Shown: positions 28,401 through 40,400 of the stretch, one piece after another
Layout: each line of letters begins with the position of its first letter
Position numbering within the stretch: the stretch's first letter is position 1
Source: Lutraria lutraria
Taxonomy: Eukaryota; Mollusca; Bivalvia; Venerida; Mactridae
Assembly (NCBI GenBank): GCA_964023205.1
Contig: OZ026844.1
Coordinates: 26,138,934 to 26,202,933, forward strand
Reading direction: 5' to 3'
Length of the DNA stretch: 64,000 bases
Made by a program: the position numbers and the translations under genes
The notes under the pieces: generated by a model
The model's database searches: none
Seen by the model: the letters and a program-made list of their open reading frames with translations, nothing else
Told to the model about the DNA's origin: nothing

Positions 28401-31400
28401 AGAGCTGAGATATTTGGTATGTAGCATTGTGTAATGGAACTCTACAAAGATTGTTCAAATTATTCCCCTAGGGTCAAAATTGGCTCCGCCCCAGGGGTAA
28501 CTTGATTTTACATAGACTTATATAGGAAATTTAAAAAATCTTCTTGTCAAAAACTACAATGCCTAGAGCTTTGATATTTGGTGTGTAGCATAGTCTAGTG
28601 GACCTCTACCAAGTTTGTTCAAATTATTGCCCTAGGGTCAAAATTGGCCCCGCCCCGGGGGTCACTTGATTTATATAGACTTATATAGGAAAATTTAAAA
28701 ATCTTCTTCTCCGAAACCGCAAGGCCTAGAGCTTAGATATTTTGTATGTGGCATCGTGTAGTGGACCTCTACCAAGTTTGTTCAAATTATGGCCCCGGGG
28801 TCAAAATTGGCCATTCCCTGGGGTTTATTCTATTTTATATAGGAAAATTAAAAAAATCTTCTTCTCCGAAACCACAAGGCCTAGAGCTAAGATATTTGGC
28901 ATATAGCATTGTCCAGTGGACCTCTACCAAGTTTGTTCAAATTATTGCCCTAGGGTCAAAATTGGCCCCGCCCTGGGGGTCACTTGATTTATATAGACTT
29001 ATATAGGAAAAATTAAAAAATCTCCAAAACCACAAGGCCAAGAGCTAAGATATTTGGTATGTAGCATTGTCTAGTGGACCTCTATCAAGTTTGTTCAAAT
29101 TATTGCCCTAGGGTCAAAATTGGCCCCGCCCCGGGGGTCACTTGATTTATATAGACTTATATAGGAAAATTTAAAAATCTTCTTCTCCGAAACCGCAAGG
29201 CCTAGAGCTTAGATATTTTGTATGTGGCATCGTGTAGTGGACCTCTACCAAGTTTGTTCAAATTATGGCCCCGGGGTCAAAATTGGCCATTCCCTGGGGT
29301 TTATTCTATTTTATATAGGAAAATTAAAAAAATCTTCTTCTCCGAAACCACAAGGCCTAGAGCTAAGATATTTGGCATATAGCATTGTCCAGTGGACCTC
29401 TACCAAGTTTGTTCAAATTATTGCCCTAGGGTCAAAATTGGCCCCGCCCTGGGGGTCACTTGATTTATATAGACTTATATAGGAAAAATTAAAAAATCTC
29501 CAAAACCACAAGGCCAAGAGCTAAGATATTTGGTATGTAGCATTGTCTAGTGGACCTCTATCAAGTTTGTTCAAATTATTGCCCTAGGGTCAAAATTGGC
29601 CCCGCCCCGGGGGTCACTTGATTTATATAGACTTATATAGGAAAATTTAAAAATCTTCTTCTCCGAAACCGCAAGGCCTAGAGCTTAGATATTTTGTATG
29701 TGGCATCGTGTAGTGGACCTCTACCAAGTTTGTTCAATTTATGGCCCCGGGGTCAAAATTGGCCATTCCCTGGGGTTTATTCTATTTTATATAGGAAAAT
29801 TAAAAAAATCTTCTTCTCCGAAACCACAAGGCCTAGAGCTAAGATATTTGGCATATAGCATTGTCCAGTGGACCTCTACCAAGTTTGTTCAAATTATTGC
29901 CCTAGGGTCAAAATTGGCCCCGCCCCGGGTGTCACTTGATTTATATAGACTTATATAGGAAAAATTAAAAAATCTCCAAAACCACAAGGCCAAGAGCTAA
30001 GATATTTGGTATGTAGCATTGTCTAGTGGACCTCTATCAAGTTTGTTCAAATTATTGCCCTAGGGTCAAAATTGGCCCCGCCCCGGGGGTCACTTGATTT
30101 ATATAGACTTATATAGGAAAATTTAAAAAATCTTCTTCTCCGAAACCGCAAGGCCTAGAGCTTAGATATTTTGTATGTGGCATTGTGTAGTGGACCTCTA
30201 CCAAGTTTGTTCAAATTATGGCCCCGGGGTCAAAATTAGCCCTGCCCTGGGGTTAATTCTATTTTATATAGGAAAATTTTTAAAAATCTTCTTCTCCGAA
30301 ACCACAAGGCCTAGAGCTAAGATATTTGGTATCTAGCTTTGTCTAATGGACCTCTTTTAAATCTGTTCATATAATGGCCATGGGATAAAAAACGGCCCAG
30401 ATGGGTCACTTGATCTTACTTAGACTCGTATAGAAAACTTCAACAATGTTAATCTCCAAATGACCTTTTCTCCTGGTGAGCATTTATAGGGCCATCATGG
30501 CCCTCTTGTTCTGTTTTGTTTAGCACCAACACAACTTGCCTCTATTGTTTTGGTTGTCATAACATATTATTTGGGAGTTATGAGACTTGGTTATTTTTCC
30601 TTTTTGGAATACTATTGTCAAGCATTCCTAGCAATTTAAGGCTTAATATTAAGATTTCAGTCAAATGTACTACTGCCTTGAACTCTTAAACTTTAATTAT
30701 GCCCCCTTGCAAAGAAAAGTGGGTATATTGCTTTGCACAATCATGTCAGTCACACATTCCAATCGGTCAGTCCGTACCAGGGCTCTTGAAAAATGAAAAT
30801 TTGCCCGTTTTGACCGATTTTCAACGTCCCGGACCAATTTGAGTGGCAGAAAATGGTTAAAAAATCAGTCCATAAATGTTCCATAAATTGAAAAAATTTG
30901 GTCCAAAATCGCTAAGTATGTGCAAAATGTCACAAACCATACTGTATGTTGTTCGCACCATTTTCAATACCCCCACATTAAACATGTCAAGATATCCAAT
31001 AGCCCGGAGCAATCATTTGTTAATCCGATCAATCGATGTCTGTTTGCTAGTAATCAGTCCAAACACGAGGTAGATAAGAGGAAAACAATAAATGCATTGA
31101 AGTGCATCATGACAGATCATGACTTCATATAAAAAACAATTGAAATGATTTTCAGCGGGAAAATAGAGTGATGCAATATAAACATTTACCGTAGAGACTT
31201 ATTTACGTGTACACCGGCTGCATGGAGTTGTCTCCTGCGATGATCTTCAAATCTGTACTGCTATTGACAATTAAAACATTAACATTTTGATAGTCAGAAT
31301 GTCTGCTTCGATCATGAAGTAAAGTAAACATAAGATGTGAGTGAATGAGTATGTTTGAATTTCGCTCAATTAACTCTAGAACAGTCCTGCTTGAACGTTC

Positions 31401-34400
31401 ATCGAACACACATGGTTCCGTAATGTATTTTCGCGACCCTTTCTTAATTAAGAGATTGTTCTTTGTACCTTGTGTTTTGAGTATAATGATACATATGTGG
31501 GCATAATAATCTGTTTGGAAGAATATGTACAGAGTATGTCACTCCTAGATGATGAACAACCGCGAGGGATGGATATTTTGTGGTGACAACTTACGTTTTT
31601 AAAGGGGGGGGGGGGGGGGTTTGCACAAATATGGGGGGGATCCATGGATCTGAACCGATTATGATTTCAAGATTTTAAGACCCCTGGTCCGTAACCAAAC
31701 CTTGTCTGACCAATAATTAGAGAACGATTTGACCAAGGTTGGTCATCACATGTAGATGACCCCTATTGATTTTGAGGTCAGTAGGTCAAAGGTTAAGGTC
31801 ACAAGGAGGCATCTGTGTTTCATAAACACTTCATATTTTGAATCTAAATTATTTGATATAATCATAATTGACCTCTTTATTATTAACAGGTATAAGGGTG
31901 GATGCCGTTTCTCTGAATACAGCTGATCCACATCATATTTCTACAGATGCAATCCCAGATGCTACAACAGCTGTTGTTCAAGGACTACGTGAGAAAACTG
32001 ACTACATGGTTCGAATTACTGCTATAACTGATGAGTATTTTGACCGTTTGCCTGACAGACACAGACTTAAAACAGCTCGTGCTATTCCAAAAGAAACCAT
32101 CTTACCAGCAGATGATTCTCCATGGTTACCAAATTCTAGCATTCTTACAAAAACATCTGGCACTGAGCCACCAGCTGCTCTTAAGGTTGTCAAGGCTTCA
32201 ACAACATCACTGAAATTGATGTGGACTCCACCCATTGTGTATGGCTCAAACAAGTTACAAGGTGTGATTGTCCGCTGGGCTGATGTTAAATATAACAAGA
32301 GAAAGGATGATGATGACTTTGTTGTTGCCAGTCATGTTAACTTACTGCCAACTGAAGACACTCTTGTAATTGATGATCTTACACCTGGAAACCAATATAA
32401 GGTCATAGTTGAAGCAGTTGTCAGTGTAAAAACTTCCCTAGAAAAGGATGAAGATGCAGGTACTGGACTTGAGAAATACCGCCGCACTGCACATATCATG
32501 TCCCGCCCATTGTACGCTCGTACACGTGCACCAACAGAACCCCCAATACTGCTGATTACTGGATATACACAGACTACAGCTCAGTTATACTGGGAGAAAC
32601 CATTATTGATGTCTGTTGTAGGTAAAGACGCCGAGGGCAAGCCACGCTATATACGCAGATACCTTGAAGGGTATAAACTGGAAATAAATGGCAAAACTTA
32701 CTGTCATCTTGGACCATCTTCACAGAGTTGTCAACTAACTAAATGTAAGCCTGGAAAACTGTACCATGTGACTCTGGTGGCCTTGACATGCACAGAATCT
32801 GGGAAAAAAGAAAGAAAACGCAAGGTGTGTATAAAATTTGCTGCATGTGGTGTTATTTAACTTGTTAAGCTATTGGTTTCATACCATTATTTTCACTGTT
32901 ATAATACCTCAGCATATGCAGAAAAATTGCAATCAAAACCCATCAAAGTACTTTTTAAATTTGTTCCTTTGATAACATAGTGATTAAACTTCATTTGATA
33001 TATTACAGTATAAAGGTGCTTACAAGAACACAAATCCACAAGATATGGATTATGGTTTATTGTTAGAGGATGAAGATAATCTAGATGCTTCTCCATCAGA
33101 ACCATTAGAGATAACACTACCAAAGAATATGGATGGTATGTTATAAACAAAACTGTGGATCCCTAACTTTGGGGATAGGCTATCCGTCCATCTGCCATAA
33201 AATTTATCAGATCTTCCTCCTCCAAATTTGCCTCTTAGTTTCCAATTTATGGGAAGTGAAGTATTAAAATACATTTCAGTAGTGTTGGAAAATGTCAAAT
33301 TCTTGTTAAGAAATGCATATAATGAGGAAAACTTGTGTCTAGTCATTCAAAGTTAACTTAAACTTCAAACTCTTAAATTAAACACTCCACTTTTCCTTTT
33401 CACTATGATTTGAGTCAGTAGTGAACCGCCTTCGTGGTCGAGTGGTTAAGGTCGGTGACTTCAAATTACTGTAACCTCTCACTGATAGAGGGTCGTGGGT
33501 TCGAGCCCAGCTGCTGACCATGTCTCTTTATGTGAAAAGTAGACAGTTGCTTACAGAGGATGGAAGTCTAGTACTGGATCTTCCGAGGAATGATGTTTAG
33601 GTGAACTGTCCACCTCATATAAAACTCAAACAAACAAACATACAAAACAAATCAAATTTGTTTCAAATAGTACATTGAATAGTAAGGGTAGATATTTTCT
33701 AATCTTTTTTTATTTCTAGGTTACATTCATTCTCTGGATTCGTACTTCACTCATAATGAAGATCGTGACAATAAAACATTTGGTGATATACAAGGCCAGT
33801 GGATGACTCAGGGAGGAGAAAAAAGCTTGTTAAAACAGTTTAATATTATCTGGTATTCCCATGACGACAGAGTTGTACAAACCAAATATGTCAGCTCGGA
33901 CTTCAGCAAATGTTCTATACCTGTGACTAGACTTAAGTAAGTTGATAAAAACTTAATTAATTGAGATGGAAATATCTGAAATTAATTCACCGTTGTTGTG
34001 TTACTTGTAGCATTCTAGAGCCAACATGATTAAATCTGATAATTGATTCGCCTAAATTTGTTGCTGCTTATTGGTCAGTTTAAGACTAACTGCAGAATCT
34101 GTCAATCAGAGGCTTGCAATTAAGCTCTTCGTGCAGAACTCAAAATCATTTTATACATCTGTATTTATTTTGTCCATGCTGCATGAGACTAATCTCTATG
34201 TCTCTAATTTCAGGAGTATATACGACATTGTTGTAGAACCAGCGTATTTCACTGACACGTTACCACAGCAACCTCAGAACATCCAGATAATGATTCCTGG
34301 ACCTCCAGATCCACCAGAAATATTCCTCAAGTCATCCACACCAGACGAGTTTGTTATAGAATGGGGTGAACCAAGATTGTATGGTGGTGTCAGGGTACGA

Positions 34401-37400
34401 GGTTATCAAGTGTATTTGAATGACAAAAAGGCTGGTAATGAACTCAGCAATACTCACAGGAAAGCTGTAATACCTTGCAGACCTAACAGGTATATGTAAT
34501 AATTTATTGAACTTCCTTACTTAGCATTTAGTTTCAGTGTATTGAATAGGCTTATATGCTGTCTCTACCTTTCATTTGTATAAATATATTCATAGTGCCC
34601 AGAACATATTATTTCTACTAATATTAAAAACTATTCAAGATTTACACAGAAATGAAGGTATGATAACAATTTTGCCTTTTCATGCTATATTTTAGTAAAT
34701 AATTCCAATTGTATTGTTACTTGGTCTAAATCTGCCATTGATTTTTATGATTATTTTCCATCTTCAGATACTACAAAGTAAACCTGGTTGCTCTGAGTGC
34801 AAATCCCGAATATTCTGACTCCGGAAAGTCAAACACACTTTCAATCAATACATCCTTGAACTCTCCACATGAAGGTGAGGCTCTGGATGAGATGACCTAT
34901 GCTGATGACCATGACATTCCTGTGAAGGTCACCAAGGTCACAGAGACATCCATCCATCTAGATTGGGGTAACTTCCTTGAGACTGATGGCATTGGTTGCT
35001 ATAAGATTCAATGGAGCAGTGTAGCCCAACCAGCAGTAAGTGTTCATGTGATCCAATATAAGTGTCTGTTCATGTGATCCAATATAAGTGTCTGTTCATG
35101 TGATCCAATATAAGTATCTGTTCATGTGATCCAATATAAGTGTCTGTTCATGTGATCCAATATACTGTAAGTATCTGTTCATGTGATCCAATATACTGTA
35201 TGTATCTGTTCATGTGATCCAATATAAGTGTCTGTTCATGTGATCCAATATACTGTAAGTATCTGTTCATGTGATCCAATATAAGTATCTGTTCATGTGA
35301 TCCAATATACTGTAAGTATCTGTTCATGTGATCCAATATACTGTATGTATCTGTTCATGTGATCCAAAATACTGTAAGTATCTGTTCATGTGATCCAATA
35401 TACTGTATGTATCTGTTCATGTGATCCAATATACTGTATGTATCTGTTCATGTGATCCAATATACTGTATGTATCTGTTCATGTGATCCAATATACTGTA
35501 AGTATCTGTTCATGTGATCCAAAATACTGTATGTATCTGTTCATGTGATCCAATATACTGTATGTATCTGTTCATGTGATCCAATATACTGTAAGTATCT
35601 GTTCATGTGATCCAATATACTGTATGTATCTGTTCATGTGATCCAATATACTGTATGTATCTGTTCATGTGATCCAAAATACTGTAAGTATCTGTTCATG
35701 TGATCCAATATACTGTATGTATCTGTTCATGTGATCCAAAATACTGTAAGTATCTGTTCATGTGATCCAATATAAGTGTCTGTTCATGTGATCCAATATA
35801 CTGTAAGTATCTGTTCATGTGATCCAATATACTGTAAGTATCTGTTCATGTGATCCAATATAAGTATCTGTTCATGTGATCCAATATACTGTAAGTATCT
35901 GTTCATGTGATCCAAAATAAGTGTCTGTTCATGTGATCCAAAATACTGTAAGTATCTGTTCATGTGATCCAATATACTGTAAGTATCTGTTCATGTGATC
36001 CAATATACTGTAAGTATCTGTTCATGTGATCCAAAATAAGTGTCTGTTCATGTGATCCAATATACTGTAAGTATCTGTTCATGTGATCCAATATAAGTGT
36101 CTGTTCATGTGATCCAATATACTGTAAGTATCTGTTCATGTGATCCAATATACTGTATGTATCTGTTCATGTGATCCAATATAAGTATCTGTTCATGTGA
36201 TCCAATATACTGTATGTATCTGTTCATGTGATCCAATATAAGTATCTGTTCATGTGATCCAATATACTGTAAGTATCTGTTCATGTGATCCAATATACTG
36301 TATGTATCTGTTCATGTGATCCAATATAAGTATCTGTTCATGTGATCCAATATAAGTATCTGTTCATGTGATCCAATATAAGTGTCTGTTCATGTGATCC
36401 AATATACTGTAAGTATCTGTTCATGTGATCCAATATAAGTATCTGTTCATGTGATCCAATATACTGTATGTATCTGTTCATGTGATCCAATATACTGTAA
36501 GTATCTGTTCATGTGATCCAATATAAGTGTCTGTTCATGTGATCCAATATACTGTAAGTATCTGTTCATGTGATCCAATATACTGTAAGTATCTGTTCAT
36601 GTGATCCAATATAAGTATCTGTTCATGTGATCCAATAAAGTGTCCATGTGATCCAACATTTGTGTTCATGTGATCCAATATAAGTGTCATGTGATCCAGC
36701 ATTTGTGTTCATGTGATCCAATATAAGTGTCATGTGATCCAGCATTTGTGTTCATGTGATCCTAAATAAGTGTCATGTGATCCAACAGTTGTGTTCATGT
36801 GATCCTATATGGTCAATTCAGTTCAGTTAGAATCACTGCTTAAAAAGTAACGCATTGTTACACATCCACTCAAACACACCAAGTGCTCACTGCTGATTAT
36901 TCTGAGGAATAGAAACCTCATGTATTTGAATTCATTTAATTCTCTTTTTTGATTTTCTTATTTCTTATTGTAGGAGCGTGAAGTCAGATTATCTTGTAAG
37001 GATACAAACTGTGTGATCAACAAATGTTTGCCTGGAACAACTCACTTTGTAAGATTGATTGCTCTGGATGGTGACGGACAAATCAAGGATAGATCTAAAC
37101 AGATGACTGTACAGACATCTGCTCCACCAGACGGGCCTTGCTTATCACTGAGGTAAAAACTAGTCCTTTGATTGGATTCTATACAGATTCTTACTTTTAC
37201 TGGCTTTCATTTGCATGGATTACACTGTAATAAGAAACTAGTGTTCAGAACACATGTATCAAAAGGGAAATGACAATGATTTTGAATTTCCTTTATTTTA
37301 AGAACCTAAAAACATTTAGTGGAGACAATTTGTCTGTTTGACTCAGCATAGATAAACTCGAGATTTATCTCGAAATATATTTAAATTGTTAAACTCTTAC

Positions 37401-40400
37401 CTAAGTATATTTTTATTTGAAGTAATTTTTGTTGCTTTATCATAACTGGATGAAAAAGTGAAATGATTAATTCACAGGGCCTGTAACTTCCGTTACATCG
37501 CTGTACAATGGGACAAGCCTAATACATATGGTGATGCATTGATCACTGGTTATAAAGTTTATGTAAATGGTATTGTGGAGTCTATATTGAATGCTGACCA
37601 ACTCAGTTATACATACACACATGGTAAATGGTGTCAGGAGTACTCATTCCAAGTACAAGTAAGATATATTTATGATTTTGTAAACAATTACACACAAAAG
37701 CGTTTATTTGTTAGATTGAAGTGTTAAAAATAAGTTCTGGGCAACACTGTCATATTAAAACTGGCTAAATTTAAAGTCCAAATATCTTGTCGTTTTGTTT
37801 ATTAATGTTTATATTATAGAAGATATTATTTCATTGTTAATGAAAATGGTTTTCTGCTTTCCTTATATCTTGTATTGCATTTTCATAGGCTTTGACAGCA
37901 TTTGAGAAAATGAACAGCAAGCCATCAGAGCCTCTTGTTGTTGAGTGGCCAGGAGCCAAGGGACCAGTGGTACATCGTCTACCAACACACACCAGCTCCA
38001 ACCTTCGTGTTGGCTGGGAGGATCCTTACGTTACTGAAGGAGTAAAAATCAAACATTTCAGGGTATGTTTGGAATAGTATCAAGTTCTCCTCTCACATGA
38101 GAATTTTAATGCCAATTGTTATGTCCCCTTTCAAAGTATAGGGGGTATATTGCTCTGCACATGTCGGATGGTATCCGACCATAACCAAACCTTGTCCAAC
38201 CAATAACTAGAGAACGATTTGGCCTAAGCTCTTCAGATTTGGTTATGTGGTAGGTCACATGAAGAAGACCCCTATCAATTTTGAGTCAGTATGTCAAAGG
38301 TCACAGGGGCCGTCCATGTTTCACAAACACTTCTTGTTTTAATGTTAAGATGTAACTTAGATGTCTTCTATATATAAATGTGATTCATTTACTGGAGTAT
38401 GTTTGTAGATATTAATATGTATTATGTAAATAACTGTGTATTTGTTCATGCATATTTTCTTTTATGTAGGTATGCTGTATTGAAGAAGACACAGAGAAGA
38501 TGGTTACCAGTATTGGACCAGTACATCCTGATACAAGAGAAGCCGAGTTCAAGTCTATCAAGAAAGGCAGCTACAATATATATGTCGAAGTGCATGTAGG
38601 TCATTCCCTAATCTTTGTACTTCAGTGAGATTTTAACAGGATTATATTGTTTATTGAATATCTTGCATTTTAAAAGGTGTTTTTAGCTCACATGTCACAA
38701 AGTGACAGGGTGAACTTTTAGGATCAGTCTCCATCCGGCATCGTGCGTCGTAAAACTTTATGTTGTTAACACACTAGGGGCCACATTTTTAGCCCAATTT
38801 TAGCAAAAACTGGGTCAGAACGTTAATATCGACAAAATCTCAGACGAGTTCGATATTGGGCCATTTTGGGTAAAAAACTAGGTCACCAGGGCCAAATAAG
38901 GGAAAACCTTGTGAACTCCTTTGAAATCACTGTTTTCATTGGATCTTCATGAAACTTTGTCAGAATGTTTAATTCAATAATATGTAGGTCAAGTTTGATA
39001 ATGGGTCATTTCCGTAGTAAAACTAGGTCACTAGGGCAAATTGCTGGAAAACCTTGTGAACACTCTAGAAGTCATTATTTTGATTGGATCATCATGAAAC
39101 CTTGTCAGAATATTTGTCTTCATAATATCTTGGACGAGTTCAAACATGGGTCATCTTGGGTCAGAAATTAGGTTGCTAAGTCAAATCTTATGAAAAACCA
39201 TGTTAACACTGTAGATTTCACAGTTATAATTGGATCTTCACCAAACTGTGTATATTTTTTGTTTTAATGATATAACAAATATGGGTCATCTGGGGTCATT
39301 AACTAGGTCACCAGGTCAAATTTTAGGAAAACTTTGTTAACACTGTAGATGTCATAGTTTTGATTAGATCTTCACCAAATCATGTCAAAATGTTTGCCTC
39401 AATGATATGTGGGTCGAGGTTGAATATGGGTCAGCTGGGGTCAAAAACTGGGTTATCAGGTCAAATCTTAGGTAAAAATGTTGTAAAAGCTCTAAATGTC
39501 ATGGGTTTAATTGGATCTTGGCTAAACCTTGCCAGATTGTTTGTCTTAATGATATTAAGGACAAGTTTAAAAATGGGTCACCTAGGGTCAAAACTAGGTC
39601 TCAAGGTCAAATCTTAGGAAAACCTTATTAACACTGTAGATGTCATATTTTGATTGTATCTTCACCAAACCTTGTCAGATTATTTGTCTTAATGATATGT
39701 AAGACAAATTTGAACATATATCATCTGGGGTCAAGAACTAGGTCTCGAGGTCAAATCTTAGGAAAACCTTTTTAATGCTGTAGTTTTCATGGTTTTGATT
39801 GGATCTTCACCAAATTTTGTCTTATTCATATGTAGGACAAGTTCTAATATGGGTCATCTGGGGTCAAAAACTAGGTCACCGGTTCAAAACAATGTTTTAA
39901 TGAGTGAACAGTGATTGTCATGTGAGCGATATAGGGCCCTCTTGTTTTGTTTTAAGCTCACCTGAGCACAGTGTGATCAGGATTAGCTATTGTGATCACC
40001 CCGCGTCTGTATTATGTCATTTTTCATACGTCATGAAGTGCCTTCAAACTTTTCTATAAACAACATCTCCTCCTATATCACAGGACCAAAAATATAAGCT
40101 CTAAGACATGTAGTGTCTGACAAGAAACTCTTTAAAGTTTTTCCTATTGGTTGCCTTGGCAACCAGAGTGTTAAATGGAATTTAATTTATTTAACATCTT
40201 CAAATTTGCATTGAGGTCCAAGTACAGCATTAGGGATGTAAACCTTAAGCTTGAAATGGTTGTTTAAAGTTCAATGGAGTTTATTTGTTGAATGTTTTAT
40301 TAAATTTTAATAATGCATAATTGTCCTTAAACCCTTGAAGTTCTATTCGCCCTTAAAATTGTTAGAACTTTAATTAACACTTGAAATTACTTATTTAGTG

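Noticed and set aside
28746..29958. Three identical-looking 86-residue open frames
   Set aside because: They recur exactly every 476 bp with the tandem repeat, with no splice, start-context or domain support.
33428..33520. Possible functional tRNA gene (A and B boxes, CCA end)
   Set aside because: Anticodon position reads TCA, stems are imperfect, and a long non-tRNA body with an A-rich tail follows; it is a SINE head.
35148..36293. Minus-strand 62-residue frames (MDHMNRYLQYIGSHEQ repeats)
   Set aside because: Translation of the 26/30-bp minisatellite; no gene context.
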